A stretch of 64,000 nt of DNA from Winogradskyella litoriviva (GTDB lineage Bacteria; Bacteroidota; Bacteroidia; Flavobacteriales; Flavobacteriaceae): contig NZ_JABRWQ010000003.1 of the NCBI RefSeq assembly GCF_013249065.1, positions 372,001-436,000 of the forward strand, in the 5' to 3' direction. Shown here one piece after another: positions 28,892 through 38,600 of this stretch. Position 1 is the first letter of the stretch, and every line of letters starts with the position of its first letter. The notes under the pieces were generated by a model. It saw nothing but the letters and a program-made list of their open reading frames with translations, searched no databases and was not told the origin of the DNA. The position numbers and the translations under genes were made by a program.

Positions 28892-29851
28892 TTATTTAAG
28901 CTTCACTTCCTTAATAGTATCGATGTGTTTCAAAAACCAGTCGTAAGTCCTTTCAATTCCCATCTCTAACATTACTTTTGCCTTCCAACCTTCATTTTGA
29001 AGCTTAGAACTATCCATCAATTTTCGAGGTGTACCATCTGGTTTAGTACTGTCCCATACAATGTCTCCTTTATGCCCAACAATATCTTGAATTGTTTCTG
29101 CCAATTCTTTAATTGTAACATCAGTGCCTGTACCAACATTATACAAATGCTCTGGTAATTTGTGTTCAACAGCATAAACTACAGCCTGTGCTAAATCATC
29201 GACGTGTAAAAACTCTCGCATTGGAGCGCCACTTCCCCATAATTCAACAGGAGCACTAGTTGCTTTAGCCTCATGAAATTTACGCATCATAGCTGGTAAC
29301 ACGTGTGAGCTTTTTAAATCGAAATTATCGTTAGGACCATATAAATTAGTTGGCATTAAGCTTACAAAATCTTTACCAAATTGTTTTCTAATAGCCTCAC
29401 AAGCCTTTACACCTGCAATTTTTGCAATGGCATACCACTCATTAGTTGGCTCTAAACTATCCGTCAATAAATACTCTTCTTTTAACGGCTGAGGTGCGAA
29501 TTTTGGATAAATGCAAGAGCTTCCTAAGAAAATAAATTTTGCCGTATTTTCTTTATAAGCTGCATCAATCAAATTATTTTGAATCTGCAAATTCTCCATT
29601 AAAAATGGATATGGATTTTCATTATTCGCTAAAATACCTCCAACTTTGGCAGCAGCATCAATAATAATATCTGGTTTTTCTGCAGACACAAAATCAATGA
29701 CGGCTTGTTGATTTCGTAAATCAAGTTCTTTACTTGTTTTACCAATTAGATTTTTATAACCTTTTAACTCTAGAGCTCGCCAAACAGCAGAACCTACCAT
29801 GCCTCGATGACCAGCAATGTATATTTTTGAATCTTTAGATATATTACTCAA
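28892..29851 (-). CDS. fcl: GDP-L-fucose synthase
   Basis: It epimerises and reduces GDP-4-keto-6-deoxy-D-mannose to GDP-L-fucose using NADPH. The 319-residue SDR enzyme has [15 protein letters not shown] (Rossmann Gly motif 14-20), [22 protein letters not shown] with the catalytic Ser/Cys, and [11 protein letters not shown] (Tyr-x3-Lys). [11 protein letters not shown] and [15 protein letters not shown], characteristic of WcaG/Fcl, follow. It overlaps gmd by 8 bases and completes the two-step pathway. Known alternative name wcaG. Confidence 0.96.
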   Translation of the reverse strand: MSNISKDSKIYIAGHRGMVGSAVWRALELKGYKNLIGKTSKELDLRNQQAVIDFVSAEKPDIIIDAAAKVGGILANNENPYPFLMENLQIQNNLIDAAYKENTAKFIFLGSSCIYPKFAPQPLKEEYLLTDSLEPTNEWYAIAKIAGVKACEAIRKQFGKDFVSLMPTNLYGPNDNFDLKSSHVLPAMMRKFHEAKATSAPVELWGSGAPMREFLHVDDLAQAVVYAVEHKLPEHLYNVGTGTDVTIKELAETIQDIVGHKGDIVWDSTKPDGTPRKLMDSSKLQNEGWKAKVMLEMGIERTYDWFLKHIDTIKEVKLK

Positions 29852-30959
29852 AATAATTCATGGTTTTATAGCCACCTTCTTCAAGGTATTGCTGCTCTTT
29901 CATTACTTTAATATCACTTTTCATCATATCTTTAACCAAAGCAGCTAAATCATATTTACATTCCCAGCCTAATTTATTTTTTGCTTTAGATGCGTCACCT
30001 ATTAGTAATTCTACTTCTGTTGGTCTAAAATAACGTGGGTCAACAGCTAAAACTTCTTTCCCGATTTCTAATTGATATTTTGGATCATTACATTTTGTTA
30101 TATAAGCTTTCTCCTCTTCTCCTTCACCTTTAAACTCAAGCTCAATGCCAACTTCTGCAAAACTCATATGCACAAAATCTCTAATTCTTGTAGTTTTTCC
30201 TGTAGCAATTACCCAATCTTCTGGCTCGTCTGCTTGCAGTATCATCCACATCATTCTAACATAATCCTTAGCGTGTCCCCAATCTCTTTGAGCATCTAGG
30301 TTTCCTAAATGAAATTTATCTTGTAATCCTAATGCAATTCGAGATACCGCTCTAGTAATTTTACGTGTTACAAATGTCTCACCTCTAATTGGTGACTCAT
30401 GATTAAACAAAATCCCATTACAAGCATACATATTATAAGCTTCTCTATAATTCACAGTAATCCAATACGCATACATTTTTGCAACTGCATATGGAGATCT
30501 TGGATAAAAAGGTGTTGTTTCAGATTGAGGCACTTCCTGCACCTTTCCGTATAATTCTGAAGTAGAAGCTTGATAAATTCTAGTCTTTTTTTCTAATCCT
30601 AATAGACGTACCGCATCCAAAATTCGTAAGGTTCCTAAACCATCCGCATTACCAGTATATTCAGGAATTTCAAATGAAACAGCAACGTGACTCATTGCTG
30701 CTAAATTGTAAATCTCGTCTGGCTGAATTTCTTTGATTAAACGAATAAGATTTGTACTATCCGTCATATCACCATAATGTAAATAGAAATTTTGGTGATC
30801 TACATGTGGGTCTTGATATAAATGATCAATTCTATCCGTATTAAATAAAGAAGAACGGCGTTTTAGGCCATGGACTTGATATCCTTTCTTTAATAAAAAC
30901 TCACTTAAATAGGCGCCATCTTGCCCAGTTACTCCTGTAATAAATGCAACTTTACTCAT
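29844..30959 (-). CDS. gmd: GDP-mannose 4,6-dehydratase
   Basis: It converts GDP-D-mannose to GDP-4-keto-6-deoxy-D-mannose, the first step to GDP-fucose. The 371-residue SDR protein has [18 protein letters not shown] (Gly motif 9-15), [36 protein letters not shown] and [15 protein letters not shown] (Tyr-x3-Lys). It also has [18 protein letters not shown] and the C-terminal [17 protein letters not shown], all strongly conserved in Gmd. It is the first gene of the polysaccharide locus, 47 bases downstream of a TAAATTTG element. Confidence 0.97.
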   Translation of the reverse strand: MSKVAFITGVTGQDGAYLSEFLLKKGYQVHGLKRRSSLFNTDRIDHLYQDPHVDHQNFYLHYGDMTDSTNLIRLIKEIQPDEIYNLAAMSHVAVSFEIPEYTGNADGLGTLRILDAVRLLGLEKKTRIYQASTSELYGKVQEVPQSETTPFYPRSPYAVAKMYAYWITVNYREAYNMYACNGILFNHESPIRGETFVTRKITRAVSRIALGLQDKFHLGNLDAQRDWGHAKDYVRMMWMILQADEPEDWVIATGKTTRIRDFVHMSFAEVGIELEFKGEGEEEKAYITKCNDPKYQLEIGKEVLAVDPRYFRPTEVELLIGDASKAKNKLGWECKYDLAALVKDMMKSDIKVMKEQQYLEEGGYKTMNYFE

Positions 30960-31010
30960 TTATAAAATACTCGGTTTAGGTGCTTAAAAATGCACTTTTT
31001 AATTAGGTTA

Positions 31011-31018
31011 CAAATTTA
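31011..31018 (-). promoter_or_regulatory. Candidate -7 element in front of gmd
   Basis: On the minus strand TAAATTTG (31018-31011) matches TAnnTTTG and lies in the 137-base gap between cysQ and gmd. No TTG occurs 17-23 bases further upstream, so the -33 half is not supported. It is the only plausible start point for the polysaccharide operon. Confidence 0.45.
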
Positions 31019-31096
31019 ACCAAAATAGTAGGACTTTATAATTCTATATTGATTTTTTAATGGAAATCTATTCAATTAATGAACTCTCAGGAAAAA

Positions 31097-31885
31097 TTAT
31101 TTTACTAAAAACCAACTATTTAACAGCTCTTCTCTATTATAGAGTATAGGTTCTTTAGTATTCCAATCAATTACTTCAAAACCGGCATGCTCACAAATAG
31201 CCTGACCCGCAGCCGTATCCCATTCCATAGTAGGCGCAAATCTTGGATAGCAGTCCGCTTGCCCTTCTGCTACCATACATAATTTTAGAGAACTTCCTTT
31301 TGATATTAAATTTATGTTACCATTTTCTATACGCTTTTCATTGACGTATGTTTCAGTTTCTGGTGACATATGTGATCGACTTGCCACAATGGTGAATGTT
31401 TTATCTTCTCGCTCTAATGGTAATTTTTTACCAGACCTTATCAAATTATCGGTTTTATAATCTTCAAGATTTACTTTAACTTTAAAAGCACCTATTTCAA
31501 TAGTTGAAAAATAAAGGTCATTTAATACTGGCACATATATAACACCGGCTACAGTTTTCTGATTTTCAATAAGTGCTATATTAACTGTGAACTCTCCGTT
31601 TCGTTTAATAAATTCCTTTGTACCATCAATGGGATCAACAATCCATAATTTATTCCAATTTTTGCGCTCATTATAAGCAATAGATTTCCCTTCTTCAGAG
31701 AGCACAGGGATATTTGTAGATTTTAGATGAGTCATAATTACATTATGAGAAGCTACATCTGCTTTTGTCAATGGCGACTTATCAGCTTTAAGTTCTACTT
31801 CAAAATCTTCAGAATGATATATTTTTAGAATTTCTTTACCCGCTTCAATTGCAGCTGTAATAGCAATTTTTAAGTTGTTGTCCAT
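31097..31885 (-). CDS. cysQ: 3'(2'),5'-bisphosphate nucleotidase CysQ
   Basis: It hydrolyses PAP (3'-phosphoadenosine 5'-phosphate, the by-product of PAPS use) to AMP. The 262-residue inositol-monophosphatase-fold protein has the metal ligands in VLSEEGKSI (Glu64/Glu65) and VDPIDGTKEFIKRNGEFTVNIAL (motif at 84-90). WDTAAGQAICEHAG near the C-terminus holds the third metal Asp. It is the last gene of the sulfate activation operon, 18 bases after cysN. Confidence 0.95.
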   Translation of the reverse strand: MDNNLKIAITAAIEAGKEILKIYHSEDFEVELKADKSPLTKADVASHNVIMTHLKSTNIPVLSEEGKSIAYNERKNWNKLWIVDPIDGTKEFIKRNGEFTVNIALIENQKTVAGVIYVPVLNDLYFSTIEIGAFKVKVNLEDYKTDNLIRSGKKLPLEREDKTFTIVASRSHMSPETETYVNEKRIENGNINLISKGSSLKLCMVAEGQADCYPRFAPTMEWDTAAGQAICEHAGFEVIDWNTKEPILYNREELLNSWFLVK

Positions 31886-31903
31886 AATATCAAAAGCAAA
31901 GTT

Positions 31904-33160
31904 TTAAATAATCATTCCAGCTCCAATAGTCTCATTAGTTTGCTCATCTATAATTATAATACTTCCGGTTTGTCTATTTCTCTTATAAGCATCATAGAAC
32001 ATTGGCTTAGCCGTTCTTATAGACATACGCGCTATTTCATTCATTTCAACTTTATCAATTTTTTCAATTCGGTGTAAAGTATTAATATCAATTTTATATT
32101 TTAATTCCTTAATCATTCCTATTGATTCATTGGTGGTGTGTTTTACTACAACTTTAGTACGCGCTTGTATTGGCCTGGAACTCATCCATGTTACTAAAAC
32201 TTCTAAATCCTGACCGATTTCTGGCACGTTGTTTTCTCTAACAATCATATCACCTCGACTGTTATCAATTTCATCCTCCAAAGTCATTGTTACTGACATT
32301 GGTGCAAATGCTTCGGAGATTTGTTCTCCATTGAGTTCTATAGTTTTTATGGTTGAGACGAAACCTGAAGGTAAAGACTTTACTTTATCTCCTGGTTTAA
32401 ATACTCCTCCATCAATTCTACCAGCAAATCCTCTGTAATCTTGATTTTCTAATGTGTGAGGACGAATCACTGATTGAATAGGAAATCGACAGTCTACCAA
32501 ATTATGATCACTAGATATATGAACCGTTTCAAGGTGATACATTAAAGTACTTCCTTGATACCAATTCATATTTTCAGAACGATTAACAACATTATCTCCA
32601 TTTAAAGCAGAAATAGGAATAAATTGTATATCCTTAATCCCCAATTTAGAGGAGAAGGACTTAAAATTTGAAACTATATTATTATAAACTTCTTCATTGT
32701 AATCAACTAAGTCCATTTTATTAACACAAACTATGGCGTGAGGAATCCTCAATAAAGAAGCAATAAATGCATGACGATGTGTTTGCTCTAACATTCCTTT
32801 TCTAGCATCAATAAGAATAATAGCTAAATTTGCAGTTGACGCACCCGTTACCATATTACGAGTGTACTGAATATGACCAGGTGTATCTGCGATTATGAAT
32901 TTTCGTTTTGGTGTTGCAAAATAACGATAGGCCACATCTATGGTAATACCCTGTTCACGCTCTGACTTTAAACCATCAGTTAATAATGATAAATCTACAT
33001 AGTCAAAACCCTTAGATTTACTTGATTCTTCTACTGCATCTAATTGATCTTGAAAAATTGATTTACTATCATACAACAAACGACCTATTAAGGTACTTTT
33101 TCCATCATCTACACTTCCTGCTGTTGTAAAACGTAATAACTCTATATCCTTGTAATCCAT
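31904..33160 (-). CDS. cysN: Sulfate adenylyltransferase subunit 1 (GTPase) CysN
   Basis: It forms the ATP sulfurylase with CysD, coupling GTP hydrolysis to APS synthesis. The 418-residue EF-Tu-like protein has the P-loop GSVDDGKST (15-23), DTPGH at 92-96 and NKMD at 147-150 (guanine specificity). The switch region is LKSEREQGITIDVAYRYF, and two beta-barrel domains follow. There is no CysC domain fused to it; APS kinase is a separate gene here. The gap to cysD is 85 bases, the largest inside the operon. Confidence 0.96.
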   Translation of the reverse strand: MDYKDIELLRFTTAGSVDDGKSTLIGRLLYDSKSIFQDQLDAVEESSKSKGFDYVDLSLLTDGLKSEREQGITIDVAYRYFATPKRKFIIADTPGHIQYTRNMVTGASTANLAIILIDARKGMLEQTHRHAFIASLLRIPHAIVCVNKMDLVDYNEEVYNNIVSNFKSFSSKLGIKDIQFIPISALNGDNVVNRSENMNWYQGSTLMYHLETVHISSDHNLVDCRFPIQSVIRPHTLENQDYRGFAGRIDGGVFKPGDKVKSLPSGFVSTIKTIELNGEQISEAFAPMSVTMTLEDEIDNSRGDMIVRENNVPEIGQDLEVLVTWMSSRPIQARTKVVVKHTTNESIGMIKELKYKIDINTLHRIEKIDKVEMNEIARMSIRTAKPMFYDAYKRNRQTGSIIIIDEQTNETIGAGMII

Positions 33161-33245
33161 TTATCTAATCATTGTTTGTTGTAAAATTTTAATCTTCAGA
33201 TAGTAATAATACTCCCTAAAAACATCTTCTAATTTTTCATTAAGT

Positions 33246-34151
33246 TTAAAAATAGCCTTGCTTTTTACGATCTTCCATTGCGGTTTCAGCACGTTTATCA
33301 TCAGCTCTTCCACCACGTTCTGTGGTACGTGTTGTAGCAATCTCTTCAATAATTTTTTCTAAATCATTGGCTTCAGATTCAACAGCTCCTGTAATTGGCA
33401 TATCACCACAAGTTCTGTACCTAATAGTCATATTAACGACTTCCTCGCCTTCCTTCAACTTTATAAATTCTGAATTTGCCAAAATAACACCATCTCTAAC
33501 TACACAATCGCGTTGATGAGAAAAGTAAAGTGATGGCAAATCAATATTTTCTAATTTAATATATTCCCAAACATCCATTTCTGTCCAGTTAGAAATAGGA
33601 AACACTCTAAAATGCTCGCCATAATTTTTACGTCCATTAAATAAATTCCATAATTCTGGTCTTTGGTTTTTTGGATCCCATTGCCCAAACTCATCTCTAT
33701 GTGAAAAAAAACGCTCTTTTGCTCTGGCTTTTTCTTCATCGCGTCTTGCTCCACCCATGGCAGCGTCTACTTTAAATTTTTCTAAGGCATCTAAAAGAGA
33801 AACTATTTGAAGTGAATTACGTGACGCATCTGCTCCTGTTTCTTCTTTTGCTCTACCGTTATCAATAGCTTCTTGCACAGAACCCACAATAAGTTTTACA
33901 CCTAATTTTTCTACCAAATCATCCCTAAAAGCAATAGTTTCAGGAAAATTATGACCAGTATCTATATGAATTAATGGAAATGGAATCTTTGCTGGGTAAA
34001 ATGCTTTTTTCGCCAAATGGGTTAATAATATAGAATCTTTACCTCCTGAAAATAATAAAACAGGATTTTCAAACTGGGCTGCAATTTCTCGAATTACAAA
34101 AATGGCCTCTGATTCCAATTCTTTTAAGTGATTAATTATATAATTACTCAT
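33246..34151 (-). CDS. cysD: Sulfate adenylyltransferase subunit 2 CysD
   Basis: It is the catalytic subunit of ATP sulfurylase, making APS from ATP and sulfate. At 301 residues it has normal length. The PP-loop SGGKDS is at 35-40, followed by HIDTGHNFPETIAFRD, GGARRDEEKARAKERFFSHRDEFGQWDPKNQRPELW in two conserved blocks, and RYRTCGDMPITGAVES. The C-terminus KKQGYF is the usual family end. It overlaps cysC by 4 bases (ATGA). Confidence 0.97.
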   Translation of the reverse strand: MSNYIINHLKELESEAIFVIREIAAQFENPVLLFSGGKDSILLTHLAKKAFYPAKIPFPLIHIDTGHNFPETIAFRDDLVEKLGVKLIVGSVQEAIDNGRAKEETGADASRNSLQIVSLLDALEKFKVDAAMGGARRDEEKARAKERFFSHRDEFGQWDPKNQRPELWNLFNGRKNYGEHFRVFPISNWTEMDVWEYIKLENIDLPSLYFSHQRDCVVRDGVILANSEFIKLKEGEEVVNMTIRYRTCGDMPITGAVESEANDLEKIIEEIATTRTTERGGRADDKRAETAMEDRKKQGYF

Positions 34152-34747
34152 GTGATTTGTTTTAATTTTTGAAAAATATAATCTAATATCTTTTTTACTG
34201 ACGATTCTATCGATTGATTATCGGTAATAATTTCTAAATCAGGATTAATAGGAGCCTCATATGGCGCAGAAACACCTGTCATATTTTCAATTTCTCCTGC
34301 TCTAGCCTTTTTGTACAATCCTTTCACATCTCTACGCTCACATTCTTCTAGTGATGTATTGACATAGATTTCAACAAAATTGTCATTACCTATAATTGAT
34401 TTTATATTTTCTCTGTCCTTAATATATGGCGACACAAATGCTGCCAATGTAACAACTCCAGCTTCAACCATTAAATTTCCAATTTCTGCAATACGCCTAA
34501 TATTTTCTTTTCTGTCATCAGGCTCGAAACTTAGATCCTTATTAATACCTTGCCTTATATTATCTCCATCTAAACAAAAAGTGGAAACACCTTTTTTATG
34601 AAGCTCTATTTCTAATAAATTTGCTAGAGTTGATTTACCCGATCCTGACAAACCTGTAAACCATATCAAAAATGACTTATGACCAGCTCGGCGCTCTCGA
34701 TCCGCCTTACTTATTTTATATTCATGCCTAACTGTATTTAGACTCAT
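34148..34747 (-). CDS. cysC: Adenylylsulfate kinase CysC
   Basis: It phosphorylates APS to PAPS, the universal sulfuryl donor. The 199-residue P-loop kinase shows GLSGSGKST at 32-40, FCLDGDNIRQGINKDLSF (APS binding), RRIAEIGNLMVEAGVV, AFVSPY, and GVSAPYEAPINPDL near the end. It overlaps the DUF2061 gene by 4 bases upstream and cysD by 4 bases downstream, so translation of the operon is tightly coupled. PAPS can serve assimilation or sulfation of polymers; the window does not show which. Confidence 0.96.
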   Translation of the reverse strand: MSLNTVRHEYKISKADRERRAGHKSFLIWFTGLSGSGKSTLANLLEIELHKKGVSTFCLDGDNIRQGINKDLSFEPDDRKENIRRIAEIGNLMVEAGVVTLAAFVSPYIKDRENIKSIIGNDNFVEIYVNTSLEECERRDVKGLYKKARAGEIENMTGVSAPYEAPINPDLEIITDNQSIESSVKKILDYIFQKLKQIT

Positions 34748-35184
34748 ACTTCTCTAGTTTTTTTTATTGCGTTTAACCGATTTCTTCTTTTACGCTGATC
34801 CAAACCATAATTTATACGATACCATAGTTTTTCATGCCCAAAATACAATAACATTTTAGTAATTACTTCTGCTCCTCCAATTTTAAGTCCAGTTAACGGG
34901 TTCCCTGTAATAATCCAACCTAGTATTATAGTATCCAATGTCCCAACACCTCTCCACGAAAATGTTTTTAACACATGACGTTTATTTGACGACTTTATTT
35001 TTGATTTAAACCATACTCTTTCATGTATATAATACAATATCATTTTAGTCACCAGCTCAAACGCACCCATTGAGATTCCAACACTTAAGTCACTAGAAAT
35101 AAGCCACGACAAAAGTAGTGTATCTAAAGTCCCTACTAAACGCCAAGTAATCGTCTTAGCAATATGTCGCTTACTAAATTTCAA
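34744..35184 (-). CDS. DUF2061 membrane protein with duplicated domain
   Basis: This 146-residue membrane protein is a tandem duplication of the DUF2061 unit. Residues 4-62 (KRHIAKTITWRLVGTLDTLLL, then SWLISSDLSVGISMGAFELVTKMILYYIHERVW) align closely with residues 68-128 (KRHVLKTFSWRGVGTLDTIIL, then GWIITGNPLTGLKIGGAEVITKMLLYFGHEKLW). Each unit has two membrane helices. The family commonly accompanies cysC/cysD/cysN in Bacteroidota and is suspected, not shown, to help sulfate handling. It is the first gene of the operon. Confidence 0.9.
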   Translation of the reverse strand: MKFSKRHIAKTITWRLVGTLDTLLLSWLISSDLSVGISMGAFELVTKMILYYIHERVWFKSKIKSSNKRHVLKTFSWRGVGTLDTIILGWIITGNPLTGLKIGGAEVITKMLLYFGHEKLWYRINYGLDQRKRRNRLNAIKKTREV

Positions 35185-35306
35185 CAGTTAATTACATTAT
35201 TACTACAGGTAAAACAAATCCAAATTAAAACTAATAACTTAATCTATTTTTTCCTAAAAAGCTACCAATAGATAACTAAGATTTTTATATCTAACAACAA
35301 AAGCGA

Positions 35307-35314
35307 CAAATATA
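35307..35314 (-). promoter_or_regulatory. Candidate -7 element of the sulfate activation operon
   Basis: On the minus strand TATATTTG (35314-35307) is followed by TCGCTTT, the same context as in the wza promoter (ACTTATATTTGTCGCTTT is shared by both). A TTTG lies 25 bases upstream (35343-35340), further than the usual 19. The predicted leader before the gene at 35184 is about 115 bases. Confidence 0.45.
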
Positions 35315-35588
35315 AGTAATATGATAGTATTCAGGTAAACAAAAACACAATTACAAGGGTAAATGCTTAATTTTAAATTTTTAATTACTTTGATTGAAAT
35401 ATTCTCAGTAATATTGCATGATTTTATTTATATAAAAATTAAATACCAAAAAAAGACATTAAACATCATATTTGTAGGTATAAACTTGCAATTATTAGCA
35501 TTTTATCGGATAAATTAAACATTTTATTTTTATAATAACTAAATTTAATATATTCGCGAATGCCAAATTACCAAAAAAAATAAATTGA

Positions 35589-35603
35589 GTATCAGTATGA
35601 TAC
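35589..35603. promoter_or_regulatory. 15-base inverted repeat upstream of the T9SS gene at 35636
   Basis: GTATCA and TGATAC flank GTA, 32 bases before the ATG. The perfect 6-bp arms and position suit a small operator, but the arms are short in an A/T-rich region and chance cannot be excluded. Confidence 0.25.
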
Positions 35604-35635
35604 ATTATCTATTAAAGTATTAATTAAATTAAATT

Positions 35636-38600
35636 ATGAAAAAAACTTACATTTTTTATGTTTTGGTTACCCTATTTTCTTTTGGGTTTAGTCAAACTAT
35701 TGCAACTTTTGATCGGGACAATATTGTAGGGCCTACAGCTACTTCTACCGTATCTAATATGTCTGCTATTGGTTTAACTCGAGGTTCAGGTGTAGCACTA
35801 AGCACAACGAACACTAACTTTACATCGAGAAATTGGCCTATTGGAGGGGATCAAGCAACAGCCGCAGCTGGCAATGATTTCATTCAGTGGTCTATCTCCG
35901 CAAACACCGCTTTTGAAATAGACTTAAATGAATTAGACATAAGACTAAGAAGAAATGCAAATGGACCATCAACATGGCAAATATTTTATAGTTTAGATAA
36001 TTTTTCAACTGCAGGTATCGCATTAGATGCACCTCAAACATTAGCATCTTTAGCAACAACATCTTTCAATACATCTGGCTTAACAATTGCATCGGGAGTT
36101 TCTGGAACAATAACCTTTAGATTATATGCATGGGGAGCAACAACCAATGCAGGTTGGCTAAGAGTCATAGGGCAAACATCATGGGCTTCTCCTTTAGCTG
36201 TTGCAAATCCAGGCGTACGTGTTTCTGGTAGTATTACTACATCATCTACGAATAGTATTGATTCAGATATTATAGCTTCTACGTTTGTTTTATTCCCAGT
36301 GCAACAAAATATAGATTACAATTCCACTTACATTACTCCATCTGGACTAAATTTTAGCAACTCAGTTCCATTAGGAGCTTTTACTATTAGAGATGGCGGA
36401 ATAGGAAGTGATATAGATACAGATGGCACTACTTTAACTTCAATTGATTTTGAGGTTACAAATTATGAAAATTTAGCAGCACTAGCTATTATAGATTTAG
36501 GTACGTTTTTATCTGTAGCTGAAGTAACAACAGTGACTTCTACAACCACAATTGATGGATTTAGCATGACAGCGGCAGATGGAGGGACACGACAATTTGT
36601 TGTTTTAGCATCGTTTAAATCTACAGTCACGGATAATGAACAAATACAATTAACAATAACTAACGCTGTTGCACCTGCATCAGGCAGTTCTCTTTTTACG
36701 GATTACAACGCTGGAGGTGCCCAAACATCAATTGTAGGTGACGATAATCGAATAGAAGTTATCGCAAGTAAATTCGAATTTGTACAACAACCTACAGATG
36801 GAAATCTAAACGAAGTAATGGTTCCTTACCCAACTATTAATGCTGTCGATGTTAATTCTAATTTAGATTTAGACGCGAACATTACAGGGATTAGTGTTAA
36901 TGCATCTCCTACAACTGATATTGTTGTAGAAACTTATGACATGATAAATGGTGAAGCAACATTAAATAATGTTGTATTCACAGAGACTGTAACTGGAGTA
37001 AGTCTCGTTGCTAGCTCTACTGATATATCTGGCACAAGTGACACCTTTGACATTAATGGTCCACTAATTAGCTTAGCTGGTCAAAACTTTGATTCAGCGA
37101 CAGACTGGACTTACACAAGTAACAGAGCATATTTTGGTGCAGTTTCAGATTGGGGAGATACAGTTGGATATTTTGGAGAAATTGCATTAGCAAATGCGGC
37201 TCCGCTAAACAATCCTCTTTTTGATGATGAAATTTTTGGAGAAAATGATTTAAATGACACTAACAATCCTTTCGCTACTTTAACATTTGCTGATATTGAC
37301 GTAACGGCATACTCAGATGTACGTATTGAATTTGATTGGCAAGTGCATGGCTATGTAAATAACGCTAACGACATTCAATATCAACTTTTCCTTAACGGAA
37401 GCGGAAGTGGTACATGGGTAAGTGTGTTTGATGGAAATGGAGATATCAATGATGCCACAGGAAGAGTTAAAATTTCTGTACCAGATGGAAACACTACTGT
37501 TGGTTTACAAGTTAGATTGAGAAACAGTTTAGCCAATGGTTATTCAGGCTTTGACAATTTTAGATTAGTTAGCGAATTTAGTGGATTAATCTACACCGAT
37601 AGTAATGGTTGGAAAGATAACATAGAGCCTGATGCCACAACAGGTGCATTAGACGCTATTGTTATAGACGGAACATACGATGTGTCTGGAGATGTACAAT
37701 TAGACAATCTTATAATTAATGAAGGTGCATCAACAGTGCTTAATTTCGGTGAATCCATTACTACTAACTCAAACATAGTTAATATTGGAGATTTAGAACT
37801 TAATTCTATTAGCAGTAGTTATTCTAGTTTAATCGTTAATGGTACTATCGAAAATGAAGTAACATACAATCGCCATGTTAACCAGTTTGCAGATACAGGT
37901 GCTACTACAGGAAAAAATGATTTAGTATCTGCCCCTGTAACAAATAGCAATCAAACATACTTGGCTTTAAGAACTACAAATACACAAATTCCATCTGGAT
38001 TAATTGGTGGTGTAGAATCTTACTTATTTGGTCCTTTTGACAATAACACAAATGCATATATAAACCATACGGCTGCAGATAATGCTACAATTGTTGAGTC
38101 TGGTATTGGATATAGAACAGCATCTACGGCTGCAGCAGGTTCTACATTTGAATTTGTAGGAAATGTAGAAACAGGTACTAAGAGCGTTCCTATTACTTAT
38201 GGTGCTGCTAGTATTCAAAACTTAATTGGAAATCCTTATCCATCATATATTTTATTATCAGAATTTCTATCTGAAAATAGCGCAACCTTTAATACTTTTA
38301 ATTATGGTGTATATGGATACAAAGGTGATGTAATTGATGGTTTTATAGTTTGGAACCAGGCTTATTCTGACGCAAACCCAACTGCTAAAATAGCACCTGG
38401 TCAAGGTTTCTTTGTAGCAGCTCAATCTGGAGGTGGAACAATTAATTTCACTCCTGCAATGAGAACTGTAGGTGCTTCTGACGATTTCATCGTTGGACGT
38501 TCTGAAAACCAAAACTTAGCTAACCTAAGATTACAAGTTGAAAAAGAAGATGCTATCTATACTACTGATTTATACTTTAATGATAACGCTTCATTAGGTA

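Larger units (their letters stand above)
5835..30959 (-). other. Exopolysaccharide/capsule biosynthesis locus (21 genes)
   Basis: Every gene from gmd (30959) down to wzc (5835) is on the minus strand with short gaps or 4-8 base overlaps, which indicates one or a few long transcripts. The set is complete for a Wzx/Wzy-dependent polymer: initiating transferase (WecA type), seven other glycosyltransferases, flippase, polymerase, Wza, Wzc and a fused Wzb-type phosphatase. It also holds precursor enzymes for GDP-fucose and UDP-xylose, four predicted acyl-/acetyltransferases and one deacetylase. A TAAATTTG element lies before gmd, and a second, stronger promoter precedes wza. The membership and polymer type are inference from the families; the individual calls are given below. 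Confidence 0.85.
35185..35635. other. 451-base intergenic region between the sulfate operon and a T9SS gene
   Basis: This is a divergent region, very A/T-rich. It contains the minus-strand -7 element at 35307-35314 for the sulfate operon and a 15-base inverted repeat at 35589-35603 before the plus-strand gene. A near-consensus CATATTTG lies on the plus strand around 35467-35474. A 51-codon open frame at 35363-35518 is low-complexity and is not called. No RNA gene or repeat was seen. Confidence 0.6.

Noticed and set aside
33161-33349. 62-codon frame between cysN and cysD, minus strand
   Set aside because: It overlaps the end of cysD out of frame and is not needed to explain the 85-base gap; no signal or motif.
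35363-35518. 51-codon plus-strand frame in the 451-base intergenic region
   Set aside because: Composition is Ile/Leu/Phe/Lys-rich as expected from A/T-rich noncoding DNA, and no promoter or leader supports it.
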